Source: Chloroflexi bacterium RIFCSPLOWO2_02_FULL_71_16
GTDB taxonomy: Bacteria; Chloroflexota; Limnocylindria; P2-11E
Reading direction: 5' to 3'
Assembly (NCBI GenBank): GCA_001795345.1
Contig: MGON01000020.1
Location: 3,337 to 15,076 of the forward strand
Length of the DNA: 11,740 nt
In this document: piece after piece, positions 1 to 6,767 of the stretch
Numbering within the stretch: position 1 is the first letter of the stretch
Layout of the letters: each line of letters starts with the position of its first letter
The notes under the pieces: model-generated
The model's input: the letters and a program-made list of their open reading frames with translations, nothing else
What the model was told of the DNA's origin: nothing
Databases searched by the model: none
Program-made: the position numbers and the translations under genes

Positions 1-749
1 CCGGTCGCGACGAGGTCGTACCGGTCGGCGAGCGCGACGAAGCGCGCGGTCTGCGCGGGATCGTGGTCGATGGCGGGGTCCTTCGACGAGTAGAAGCACT
101 CGATACCGGCGAGGCCGGCCGCGACGAGCTCGGGGAGCTTCTCTTCGACGTCGCTCATGGACCTCGGATGCGCGAGCGACGGGACGCCGCCGTGCGCGCG
201 CACCAGTCCGACCGCTTCGAGCGGCGAGAGCCCCACGCGGGAGACGTACATGGGCGAGTCCTTGCCGATCAGCGTCACGAACGCCTCGTCGTAGGAGGGC
301 ACGTGGCCGGCCTCGAACAGCGCCTGCGCCAGGTGCGGCCGCCCCAGCGCGCCGCCCTGCGCGATCTCCCTGACCCGCTCGAGCGCGACCGGATATCCAT
401 GCGCGTTCAGCCGCTCGACCATGAGCTCGATCCGCCTGCCCCGGTTCTCCCGGAGCCAGCGCAGGCGCTCCTCGAGGGCCGCGTCGGCGGGGTCGAGGAA
501 GTACCCGAGCACGTGCACGTCGCCCCAGTCGGACTCGGTGTTCAGCTCCGTCGCCGGGATGATCCGTACACCGAGCGCGGCGCCCGCTTCGGTCGCGTCC
601 GCGACGCCCGCGAGGGTGTCGTGGTCCGAGAGCGCCAGGATCCGCACTCCCCTCGCCGCTGCTCGTCGCACCACCTCGCCCGGCTCGTATGCCCCGTCGG
701 AGCGCAACGAGTGCGTGTGCAGGTCGATGGGATATCCCGCGGCGCTCAT
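1..749 (-). CDS. PHP-domain phosphoesterase (RNase AM / nucleoside bisphosphatase type), 3' end off window
   Basis: A minus-strand frame opens at the ATG at 749 and stays open to the left edge, giving 249 residues without a stop. It has the metal-binding motifs of the PHP family in order: DLHTHS with a following SDG (residues 9-19), LSDHDT (40-45), PATELN with Glu68, GDVHVLGY (His79), GRPHLAQ (His139) and SLAHP (His194). The last expected motif, near a GSDFHG, would lie beyond position 1. Known relatives are trinuclear-metal enzymes that hydrolyse 3',5'-nucleoside bisphosphates or short RNA 5' ends (YciV/RNase AM type). The order of motifs and the expected size near 280-290 residues fit that group rather than DNA polymerase PHP domains. 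The start overlaps the ymdB stop by ATGA, so the two are probably translationally coupled. Next to RNase Y and YmdB, a role in nucleotide or RNA-fragment turnover is a reasonable inference. The exact substrate is not visible. Confidence 0.9.
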   Translation of the reverse strand, partial: MSAAGYPIDLHTHSLRSDGAYEPGEVVRRAAARGVRILALSDHDTLAGVADATEAGAALGVRIIPATELNTESDWGDVHVLGYFLDPADAALEERLRWLRENRGRRIELMVERLNAHGYPVALERVREIAQGGALGRPHLAQALFEAGHVPSYDEAFVTLIGKDSPMYVSRVGLSPLEAVGLVRAHGGVPSLAHPRSMSDVEEKLPELVAAGLAGIECFYSSKDPAIDHDPAQTARFVALADRYDLVAT

Positions 750-1522
750 CCCCCGACCGTCCTATCCACGCGCTCGATCGAGCGCGCGCGGCCCGTCGCG
801 TCGTCCACGTCGACCAGGACGCTGTTGAAGACCACGGGACCGCCCTCCGGCACCTCGAAACGCTTCGGCATGCCCGTACGGAAGCGACCCAGGATGATGT
901 CGGTCCTCACGCCGAGGATGGCGTCCCGAGGACCGACCATGCCCGTGTCCGCGACCAGCGCGGTCCCGCCCGGCAGCACCCGCGCGTCCGCTGTCGGGAC
1001 GTGGGTATGCGACCCGACCACGGCCGAGAAGCGTCCGTCGAGATGCCAGCCCATCGCGACCTTCTCGCTGGTCGCCTCCGCATGCCAATCCAGGATCCGC
1101 ACCTTGGGCGCCCGGTCGCCCAGCTCCTCGAGCACGGCGTCGAGTGCACGGAACGGGTCGTCGTAGGTACCCATGAACACGCGGCCGATCGCGTTCACGA
1201 CGAGAGCGCCTTTCGAGATCAGCCACCCGCGCCCCGGATTGCCCGGCGGCAGATTGACGGGCCGGATCGCGAAGTCAAGGCCGTCGATCTCACCGGCGAA
1301 CTGCCGCTGATCCCACACGTGGTTGCCGTTCGTGACGACGTCCGCTCCGGCATCTCGCAGCTCCAGCGCGAGTGTCGCCGTGAGACCCGCGCCGCCGGCG
1401 GCGTTCTCGCCATTCACCACCGCGAGGTCGACGCCCAGCTCCTTCCGCAGTCCGGGGAGCAAGGCGGCCACGGCGTCGCGGCCGGGCCGCCCCACGACGT
1501 CCCCGACGAAGAGGACCTTCAC
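746..1522 (-). CDS. ymdB: YmdB-type metallophosphoesterase (2',3'-cyclic nucleotide phosphodiesterase, TIGR00282 family)
   Basis: This 258-residue protein is full length for the family. The di-metal site residues are all present: GDVVGRPGR (Asp8), VNGENAAGG (Glu39, Asn40), TNGNHVWD (Asn67, His68), DWHAEATSEK (His147) and GSHTHVPTAD (His172, His174). Characterised members such as Bacillus YmdB hydrolyse 2',3'-cAMP and influence biofilm and motility choices, and the protein interacts functionally with RNase Y. The start is a GTG at 1522, only three bases after the rny TAG, and no strong Shine-Dalgarno is seen, so translation probably depends on coupling with rny. Its stop overlaps the PHP gene start. 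The rny-ymdB pairing is conserved across many Gram-positive-type genomes, which supports the call. No truncation or missing ligand is evident. Confidence 0.95.
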   Translation of the reverse strand: MKVLFVGDVVGRPGRDAVAALLPGLRKELGVDLAVVNGENAAGGAGLTATLALELRDAGADVVTNGNHVWDQRQFAGEIDGLDFAIRPVNLPPGNPGRGWLISKGALVVNAIGRVFMGTYDDPFRALDAVLEELGDRAPKVRILDWHAEATSEKVAMGWHLDGRFSAVVGSHTHVPTADARVLPGGTALVADTGMVGPRDAILGVRTDIILGRFRTGMPKRFEVPEGGPVVFNSVLVDVDDATGRARSIERVDRTVGG

Positions 1523-1525
1523 CCG

Positions 1526-3058
1526 CTATTTCGCGTAGTCGACGGCCCTGGTCTCGCGGATCACCGTGACCTTGATCTGGCCCGGGTACTGGAGCGACTC
1601 CTGGATCTTCTGCGAGATATCCCGGGCGAGCCGCGTGGAGGTGAGGTCGTCCACCTCCTGGGGCTTCACGATCACCCGTACCTCGCGCCCCGCCTGGATG
1701 GCGTAGGACTTCTCCACTCCGGAGAATCCGTTCGCGAGGGCCTCCAGCTCCTGCAGCCGCTGGATGTAGTTCGAGACGATCTCGCTGCGGGCGCCGGGCC
1801 GCGCTGCGCTGATGGCGTCCGCGGCCGAGATGAGGGTGCCCACCATCGTTACCGGCTCCACGTCGCCGTGATGGCCGACTACGCCGTCGATGACCGCCTG
1901 GGAGAACCCGTATCGCTTCAGCAGCTCTCCGCCGATGACGGTGTGCGGCCCCTCGACCTCGTGGTCGATGGCCTTGCCGATGTCGTGGAGTAGCCCCGCC
2001 CGCTTCATGGTCTGGATGTCGTAGCCGGTCTCCGCGCCGAGCATGCCGGCGACGTGCGCGACCTCGATCGAATGCTTGAGCACGTTCTGGCCGTACGAGG
2101 TTCGGAACGCGAGCCGTCCCAGCAGCTTCGTCAGGTCCGGATGCAGCGAGCCGATGCCGACGTCGTACACGGCCGACTCCCCCGCCTCACGGATGGACTG
2201 GTCGATCTCCGTCCGCGCCTTCGCCACCATCTCCTCGATGCGCGCCGGATGGATGCGGCCGTCCACCAGGAGCCGGTCGAGGGCGCGCTTCGCGATCTCC
2301 CGCCGGATGGGGTCGAAGCCGGACAGGACGACGGTCTCAGGGGTGTCGTCGATGATCACGTCGACGCCCGTGAGCTGCTCGAGGGCGCGGATGTTCCGGC
2401 CCTCCCGGCCGATGATGCGGCCCTTCATGTCGTCGCTCGGGAGGCCGACGACGGTGACGGTGTGCTCGGCCGTGTGGTCGGCCGCGTACCGCTGGAGCGC
2501 CATGGTGATGATGTCGCGGGCCCGGTCGTCGGCGCGCTCGCGTGCCTCCTGCTCGAGCTCGCGGACGCGGCGGTTCGCGACGTCGCGGACCTCGTCCTCG
2601 ATCTGCTGGAGGAGGATCGTGCGGGCCTCGTCCTGGGTCAGCCCGGCGACCCGGGCCAGCTCGGCCTTCTGCTCGTCCTGGATCCGGACGATCTCGGCTC
2701 GCTCGGTCGCGATCTCCTTGTCCTTCTCGTCGAGGCGGCGGTCACGCTCCTCGACCTGCGCCAGCTTGGTATCCAGCTGCTCGTCCTTCTTGTCGAGCCG
2801 TGTCTCGTACCGCTGGAGCTCCGCGCGCCGCTCCCGGTTCTCGGTCTCGGCGCTCTTCGCCAGGCGGAGAGCCTCGTCCTTCGCCTCGAGGATGATCTCC
2901 CTCTGCTTCGCCCTGGCCTCGGAAACGAGGCGCTCGGCGTTCGCGCGTGCGGTCTGCTCGCTCGAAAGGGCGAGCGAACGTCGCAGGAGGAGGGCAACGC
3001 CGAAGCCGACGAGACCCGCGACGAGGGCCACTAGGCCCACGACGAGGATGTCGGGCAT
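1526..3058 (-). CDS. rny: Ribonuclease Y
   Basis: RNase Y is a membrane-anchored endoribonuclease that starts mRNA decay. The 510 residues match the family length of about 520. Domains in order are a single N-terminal membrane helix (residues 4-26), a long charged coiled coil (about 30-195, Glu/Arg/Lys-rich heptads), a KH RNA-binding domain with the GREG loop at 217-220 (about 198-265), and an HD domain with His329, His335 and the His358-Asp359 pair in a GLLHDIGK motif. The C-terminal tail ends with the typical [12 protein letters not shown] motif. The ATG at 3058 gives the correct membrane helix and has GAAAGGG upstream. The gene opens a three-gene run with ymdB and the PHP gene. Its leader of about 130 nt can fold, and an operator-like dyad lies at the expected -35 region. 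No anomalies were seen in the protein. Confidence 0.97.
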   Translation of the reverse strand: MPDILVVGLVALVAGLVGFGVALLLRRSLALSSEQTARANAERLVSEARAKQREIILEAKDEALRLAKSAETENRERRAELQRYETRLDKKDEQLDTKLAQVEERDRRLDEKDKEIATERAEIVRIQDEQKAELARVAGLTQDEARTILLQQIEDEVRDVANRRVRELEQEARERADDRARDIITMALQRYAADHTAEHTVTVVGLPSDDMKGRIIGREGRNIRALEQLTGVDVIIDDTPETVVLSGFDPIRREIAKRALDRLLVDGRIHPARIEEMVAKARTEIDQSIREAGESAVYDVGIGSLHPDLTKLLGRLAFRTSYGQNVLKHSIEVAHVAGMLGAETGYDIQTMKRAGLLHDIGKAIDHEVEGPHTVIGGELLKRYGFSQAVIDGVVGHHGDVEPVTMVGTLISAADAISAARPGARSEIVSNYIQRLQELEALANGFSGVEKSYAIQAGREVRVIVKPQEVDDLTSTRLARDISQKIQESLQYPGQIKVTVIRETRAVDYAK

Positions 3059-3066
3059 TGCGATAT

Positions 3067-3073
3067 CCCTTTC
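3067..3073 (-). promoter_or_regulatory. Ribosome binding site of rny
   Basis: Read on the minus strand, GAAAGGG lies 8 nt before the ATG at 3058. It supports that start, which also places the membrane helix at the N-terminus. Confidence 0.6.
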
Positions 3074-3089
3074 TCGATCGCCGCGCAGA

Positions 3090-3127
3090 GCACAGCCACG
3101 CCGTTGTGGGCGCGGAGCGCCCTGTGC
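3090..3127 (-). other. Nested inverted repeats in the rny 5' leader
   Basis: GCACAG (3090-3095) pairs with CTGTGC (3122-3127). Inside this, GGGCGC (3108-3113) pairs with GCGCCC (3117-3122) around a 3-nt loop; the two stems share position 3122 and so are partly alternative. There is no T-run, so this is not a terminator. If rny transcription starts near 3185, the structure lies in the untranslated leader. A role in controlling rny message stability is only inference. Confidence 0.35.
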
Positions 3128-3191
3128 GGAACGGCCGCCGGGACGGCGTGCCCCGGTGACCGGTCTGGATCACAGTTGATTAAGTGGGACG

Positions 3192-3197
3192 AGGATA
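3192..3197 (-). promoter_or_regulatory. Candidate -10 box for the rny operon
   Basis: TATCCT on the minus strand matches the TAnnnT core. It would start transcription near 3185, giving a leader of about 127 nt. No good -35 hexamer is visible; instead, the 17-bp dyad at 3212-3228 occupies that position. Confidence 0.3.
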
Positions 3198-3211
3198 GCA
3201 CCGGCCAACTT

Positions 3212-3228
3212 TGTACGGCGCCCGTACA
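3212..3228. promoter_or_regulatory. Perfect 17-bp dyad, candidate operator between rny and the PCD gene
   Basis: TGTACGG and CCGTACA form a perfect 7-bp inverted repeat around the 3-nt centre CGC. The centre (3220) is about equally far from two candidate -10 boxes: the minus-strand TATCCT ending at 3197 and the plus-strand TATAGC starting at 3241. It therefore covers both -35 regions. This is the geometry expected for a dimeric regulator controlling two divergent units, but the regulator is not known. Confidence 0.45.
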
Positions 3229-3240
3229 GCCGGCCTTGTG

Positions 3241-3246
3241 TATAGC
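3241..3246 (+). promoter_or_regulatory. Candidate -10 box for the PCD-MFS-hydrolase unit
   Basis: TATAGC ends 9 nt before the GTG at 3256. Transcription would begin almost at the start codon, so the mRNA would be leaderless or nearly so. No Shine-Dalgarno is present between the box and the GTG, which is consistent with this. Confidence 0.35.
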
Positions 3247-3255
3247 CTCATCGCC

Positions 3256-3579
3256 GTGGCGATCCGCCAGGACGAGCACCGCCTCGAGGAACCGCTCCTG
3301 AATGAGCTCGTGAGCGAGCTCGAGGGCTGGTCGAGCGATGGGACGCGGCTCGAGAAGACGTACACGACCCGCGGGTGGAAGAGCGCCATCGCCTTCGTGA
3401 ACGCGGTGGCCGAGGCCGCGGCGGCGGCCGACCACCACCCCGACATCCACGTCGAGGGCTACAAGCGGGTCCGCATCGTCCTCACCACCCACGTCAGCGG
3501 GGGCATCTCACAGGCCGATATCGACCTCGCCGCCGCCATCGATCGCCTGGCCCCGGCCCCGAAAGCGAAGCCCGCATAA
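3256..3579 (+). CDS. 4a-hydroxytetrahydrobiopterin dehydratase (pterin-4a-carbinolamine dehydratase)
   Basis: The enzyme dehydrates 4a-hydroxytetrahydropterin to the quinonoid dihydropterin during pterin recycling. From the GTG at 3256 the protein has 107 residues, normal for the family. It carries the signature ADHHPDIHVEGYKRV (His60, His61, Pro62), then VRIVLTTH with His79, and SGGISQADIDLAAAID with Asp88 and Asp90. The N-terminal ELEGW (Trp25) and the WKSAIAFVNAVAE helix are also typical. A longer frame from a TTG at 3211 is possible, but it would place the 17-bp dyad inside the coding region and add residues not seen in relatives, so 3256 is preferred. It is the first gene of a plus-strand unit with an MFS transporter and an MBL hydrolase. 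No aromatic amino acid hydroxylase is visible nearby, so the physiological pterin user is unknown. Confidence 0.93.
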   Translation: MAIRQDEHRLEEPLLNELVSELEGWSSDGTRLEKTYTTRGWKSAIAFVNAVAEAAAAADHHPDIHVEGYKRVRIVLTTHVSGGISQADIDLAAAIDRLAPAPKAKPA

Positions 3580-4814
3580 GCACTCTCTTTCCCGCGGGCG
3601 CTCGGCTGCTGCTGGCCAACGGCTACCTCGCGACGGTGCCGCTCGGCTTCCAGATGGTCGTCATCCCGCTTTACCTCTCGCGGGCCGGCTTCGATCCAGC
3701 GTTCATCGGACTGCTCTTCACCGTCTCGGGCCTGGTCACGTCCGGGCTCGTCGCCGTCTCGGGGCTCCTCGCCGACCGCTTCGGCCGAAGCCGCTTCCTC
3801 ATCGCCGGGACCGCGCTGCCCATCACGAGCTACGCCATCCTGGCGACGACGACGGATCCGGCGTGGCTCGTCGTTGCCGCCGCGCTCGGCGGCGTAGGTC
3901 TGGCCAACGGCGCCGCCGGCGCGCTCACGGTGTCGAGCTTCGACGCGCTCCTCGCCGACCGCACCTCCGACAAGGACCGCACGCGCGTGTTCGCGTCGGC
4001 GCAGGCCCTCTGGAACCTCGCCCTCGCGACCGGCGCGGTGTTCGCCGGCGTCCCGGAGATCCTGCGAGCGACCGGCGTCGGCGAGCTCGACTCTTACCGT
4101 CCCGCCTTCATTGCGTCGATCGCCGTCATCGTCGTCGCCACCCTCGCGGTCCTGCCGATCCGCGACGTCCACCGCCACGCCGACGACCGCCCCACGCACT
4201 GGCTACCCCGCCGCTCGGTGCGGCCGATCGTCACCTACTCCATCGGCATCGGCCTGCTCGGGTTCGGGCTGGGCGTGGCCGTCCAGCTCATGCCGCTCTG
4301 GCTGAACCTGCGCTTCGGCGTCACCGAGGCGCAGCTGGGGCCCTGGTACGCGGTAGCGCAGCTCCTGTCGATCGCCAGCGTGATCGTCGTTCCGTGGCTC
4401 GACCGCCGCTTCGGCCCGAGCCGCAGCGTCCTCGGCATGCAGCTCATCGCGGGTGCCCTCCTCGCGCTCATCGTCGTCATGCCCACGTTCGCGCTGGCAG
4501 CGTCGCTCTTCCTGATGCGCAGCTTCCTCACCAATCTGGCCTGGCCGTTCCAGCAGTCCCTCCTCATGTCCGCGGTCGAGCCCGGCGAGCGGGCGTCGGC
4601 CGCGGGCATCGGCTTCTCGGTGTGGGGCTTCGCGAACGCGCTCGGGCCGGGGATCGCGGGCTTCCTCCTCGCGACCGGGGTGCTGGCGCTGCCGCTGCTC
4701 TTCGGCGCGGCCGCTTACGCGACGGCGGGCATCGTGTTCGGGATCGGCTTCGGCCGGATACGGCGCGCCCGGCTGGCGACGGAACGGCACAGCCCGGCGG
4801 AGGCCGCGTCGTGA
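3576..4814 (+). CDS. MFS transporter, 12 membrane helices; start codon unresolved
   Basis: The product is a Major Facilitator Superfamily permease with about 12 hydrophobic helices in two halves, split by a hydrophilic loop near HRHADDRPTHWLPRRS. The loop between helices 2 and 3 has the MFS motif A form (GLLADRFGRSRF). The substrate cannot be read from the sequence; drug or small-metabolite efflux is the usual guess for such proteins. Coding similarity seems to begin right after the PCD stop, since helix 1 (LLLANGYLATVPLGF and beyond) starts near 3606. No ATG, GTG or TTG occurs in frame between 3576 and 3636. An ATA at 3576 overlaps the PCD stop as ATAA, and CTG codons occur at 3606, 3609 and 3612. 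The first standard start, GTG at 3636, would remove half of helix 1. The 3' end overlaps the next gene by GTGA. Confidence 0.85.
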   Translation: MSTLFPAGARLLLANGYLATVPLGFQMVVIPLYLSRAGFDPAFIGLLFTVSGLVTSGLVAVSGLLADRFGRSRFLIAGTALPITSYAILATTTDPAWLVVAAALGGVGLANGAAGALTVSSFDALLADRTSDKDRTRVFASAQALWNLALATGAVFAGVPEILRATGVGELDSYRPAFIASIAVIVVATLAVLPIRDVHRHADDRPTHWLPRRSVRPIVTYSIGIGLLGFGLGVAVQLMPLWLNLRFGVTEAQLGPWYAVAQLLSIASVIVVPWLDRRFGPSRSVLGMQLIAGALLALIVVMPTFALAASLFLMRSFLTNLAWPFQQSLLMSAVEPGERASAAGIGFSVWGFANALGPGIAGFLLATGVLALPLLFGAAAYATAGIVFGIGFGRIRRARLATERHSPAEAAS

Positions 4815-5548
4815 GCCTGCGGGTGACCTTCGTGGGCTCCGGCCACGCCTTCGCCGACGGCGGCCGCGCCCACTCGTGCATCCACGTCGCTGCGCCGGGC
4901 GTCTCGCTGCTGCTCGACTGCGGCGCCGCGTCGCTGCCGGCCCTCCGCCGGGTGATGGATCCGAGCGACGTCGACGCGGTCGCGGTGACGCATCTCCACG
5001 GTGACCACTTCGGCGGGATCCCGCTGCTCGTCCTCCAGCAGCACTTCGCGCATAGGGATCGGCCGCTCACCGTTGGCGGTCCCGCCGGCCTCCCCGCTCG
5101 GCTGCGCCTGGAGGAGTCCGCCCTCTATCCCGACTTCTTCGGCGCTCCCGGCCGCCCACGCTTCGAGGTCCGCCCACTCGTCCTCGGCCCGGTGGAGCAG
5201 GAGATCGGCGGCACGTCGGTCAGCGCGCACCCGGTCAAGCACATCCCGAGCGCGGAGCCGCACGGCCTCCGCGTCCGAGCCGGCGGACGGCTCATCGCGT
5301 ACTCCGGCGACGCGACCTGGAGCGACGACCTGCCGCCGCTCGCACGCGGCGCCGACCTGTTCATCTGCGAGGCCTCCAACTTCGAGCGCGACGATCCCGC
5401 ACACATCAGCTACCGCACTCTGATGGCGCACCGCGCCGAGCTGGAGTGCGGCCGGATCGTGCTGACCCACCTCGGCGCGTCAACGCTCGAGCACCTCGAC
5501 GAGATCGAGCTCGACGTCGCGAGCGACGGGATGACGCTCGACCTCTGA
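4811..5548 (+). CDS. RNase Z-like metallo-beta-lactamase-fold hydrolase
   Basis: This 245-residue MBL-fold enzyme starts at a GTG that overlaps the MFS stop as GTGA. The metal motif THLHGDHFGG gives His61, His63, Asp65 and His66. Later ligands are KHIPS (His144), AYSGDAT (Asp167) and LTHLG (His220). CEASNF followed by AHIS (His198) corresponds to the catalytic region of RNase Z. The KHIPS and SGDAT motifs and the late histidines place it in the RNase Z / aryl-sulfatase-like branch rather than with beta-lactamases or glyoxalase II. It is somewhat shorter than classical tRNA 3'-processing RNase Z (about 300 residues) and lacks an obvious exosite arm. The substrate may therefore be a phosphodiester or ester other than pre-tRNA. 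Its position directly after an MFS permease suggests processing of an imported or exported ester, which is inference. Confidence 0.88.
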   Translation: MSLRVTFVGSGHAFADGGRAHSCIHVAAPGVSLLLDCGAASLPALRRVMDPSDVDAVAVTHLHGDHFGGIPLLVLQQHFAHRDRPLTVGGPAGLPARLRLEESALYPDFFGAPGRPRFEVRPLVLGPVEQEIGGTSVSAHPVKHIPSAEPHGLRVRAGGRLIAYSGDATWSDDLPPLARGADLFICEASNFERDDPAHISYRTLMAHRAELECGRIVLTHLGASTLEHLDEIELDVASDGMTLDL

Positions 5549-5558
5549 GGCCGCGCGC

Positions 5559-5564
5559 TATCGT
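5559..5564 (+). promoter_or_regulatory. Candidate -10 box for a leaderless nitroreductase transcript
   Basis: TATCGT ends 8 nt before the ATG at 5573, within the 24-nt gap after the MBL gene. No Shine-Dalgarno lies between. This matches the spacing seen before three other first genes in the window. Confidence 0.35.
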
Positions 5565-5572
5565 CGCGGGCG

Positions 5573-6172
5573 ATGGAGTTCCAGGACGTCGTACGCAAGC
5601 GGAAGATGGTCCGCAGCTTCGAGGACCGCGCGATCCCAAGCGAGATCGTCGACCGCATCCTCGCGAACGCGCAGAAGGCTCCCTCCGCCGGCTTCAGCCA
5701 GCCATTCCAGTTCATCGTCTTCGAGGGCAAGGAGGAGGTCGCGCGATTCTGGGATGTGGCGAACCCCGACCGCGACGGAGGATGGCCCGACCTCTTCAAC
5801 GCTCCGCTCATGATCGTCTGCTGCTCGGTGAAGGATCTCGCGCTCGATCGCTACGCGCTTCCCGATAAGAATTGGACCGACCGCAGCGAGTCGCACTGGC
5901 CCGTGCCCTACTGGGACATCGACACTGCCATGGCGGCGATGATCGTCCTGCTGACCTCGGTTGACGCGAGGCTGGGCGCCCTCTTCTTCGGTATCTTCCG
6001 GATGAACGAATTCAAGGAGACCTTCGGTGTCCCCGAGCGCGTGACGCCGATCGGCGCGATCGCGATCGGCTACGCGAAGCCGAAAGACCGCCCCTCGCCG
6101 TCGCTCAAGATCGTCGGCCGCCGCCCTCCCGAGCAGCTCATCCACCGGGGCATGTGGGGGAAGCACGCGTGA
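5573..6172 (+). CDS. Nitroreductase-family FMN-dependent oxidoreductase
   Basis: The 199-residue protein begins with the nitroreductase signature: a basic patch KRKMVRSF near residue 9 that contacts FMN phosphate, then an IPSEIVDRIL helix and APSAGFSQPFQF in the place of the usual APSAxNxQPW segment. The central region has the helix with alanines (DTAMAAMIVLLTSVDARLG) that packs at the dimer interface, and a C-terminal IGAIAIGY strand followed by RRPPEQLIHRG. Members reduce nitroaromatics, quinones or flavins with NAD(P)H, and some act in ring or cofactor modification; the substrate here is not evident. It follows the MBL gene by 24 bases and may have its own start site. It converges with recX, and only 88 bases separate the stops. 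Confidence 0.85.
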   Translation: MEFQDVVRKRKMVRSFEDRAIPSEIVDRILANAQKAPSAGFSQPFQFIVFEGKEEVARFWDVANPDRDGGWPDLFNAPLMIVCCSVKDLALDRYALPDKNWTDRSESHWPVPYWDIDTAMAAMIVLLTSVDARLGALFFGIFRMNEFKETFGVPERVTPIGAIAIGYAKPKDRPSPSLKIVGRRPPEQLIHRGMWGKHA

Positions 6173-6260
6173 GCGAGCGGATCCCGGGCAACGTGCGGCG
6201 CCGCCAGGCCGACCCCGACCTCCGGCCCTGAGATAGTGCCGCCCTGGCGCCCGCGGCGCG

Positions 6261-6767
6261 TCAGCCCTCCTCGGCCTCTTCCTGCGGATGCGCGAGCACC
6301 TCTTCGATCGTGTCGTAGGAGAACCCGCGCTGCGCCAGGTACTGGTGGATCTTCCGCTTGCGATCGGGCTCGCTCAGGGTCAGCCAGCGCGTGATCGGGC
6401 GGCGGATGGCCTCACGCGCCCGCTTGACCTCGCTGTCGGGGTCGCGGTCCCCGGTGACGACCTCGATGACGTCTCGGGCTACGCCCTTCTGGAGGAGCTC
6501 GCTCACGATGGCCCGCTCCCCCTTCGGGCGGAAGCGGTCACGCTGCTCCACCCAGTAGCGGGCGAACGCCTCGTCGTCGATGTAGCGCTGAGCGCGCAGC
6601 TGGTCAACGGCCTGATCGATGGCTGGATCGTCGAAGCGCTTCGTGCGTAGATGCCGGCGGATCTCGGAGACGCTCCGCGGTCGAGGCCCGAGATACCGGA
6701 CCGCCGCGTCGTAGGCGCTGCCCTGAGGTGCGGCCGATCGCCCGCCGGACCCGCGCCGCTGCCTCAC
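6261..6767 (-). CDS. recX: RecX, regulatory protein of RecA
   Basis: RecX binds the RecA filament groove and inhibits or tunes recombinase activity. The 168-residue product has the three tandem three-helix repeats of the family. The conserved core is YIDDEAFARYWVEQR at about 62-76, followed by RPKGERAIVSELLQKGV (80-96). The C-terminal repeat ends in QYLAQRGFSYDTIEEVL (142-158). The frame is open much further upstream, but the arginine- and proline-rich extension there is a shadow of the epimerase gene. The GTG at 6767 overlaps the epimerase stop as GTGA and gives a normal family length. It is the third gene after recA, separated from it by the epimerase. The acidic tail (PQEEAEEG) is unremarkable. 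Confidence 0.93.
   Translation of the reverse strand: MRQRRGSGGRSAAPQGSAYDAAVRYLGPRPRSVSEIRRHLRTKRFDDPAIDQAVDQLRAQRYIDDEAFARYWVEQRDRFRPKGERAIVSELLQKGVARDVIEVVTGDRDPDSEVKRAREAIRRPITRWLTLSEPDRKRKIHQYLAQRGFSYDTIEEVLAHPQEEAEEG

Noticed and set aside
63..1993. Long plus-strand open frames opposite the PHP, ymdB and rny genes
   Set aside because: They are rich in Arg, His, Pro and Asp with no domain pattern, and lie antisense to well-recognised genes. High GC keeps such frames open.
2043..3179. Plus-strand frame of 378 codons opposite rny
   Set aside because: Ser/Arg repeats mirror the coiled-coil codons of RNase Y on the other strand; no family resemblance.
3375..3575. ATG at 3375 as the MFS start
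   Set aside because: It would add about 67 highly basic residues that are the shadow of the PCD gene in another frame.
3863..4810. Upstream part of the plus-strand frame that contains the MBL gene
   Set aside because: Almost pure Arg/Pro/Ala, antagonistic to the MFS frame; coding in this frame begins at the GTG at 4811.
6169..6231. 20-codon frame starting GTGA on the nitroreductase stop
   Set aside because: Too short, no recognisable pattern and no ribosome site; overlaps of this kind arise easily in GC-rich DNA.
6173..6260. Terminator between convergent nitroreductase and recX genes
   Set aside because: GC-rich palindromes such as GCGGCGCCGC occur, but there is no T-run on either strand and no convincing long stem.
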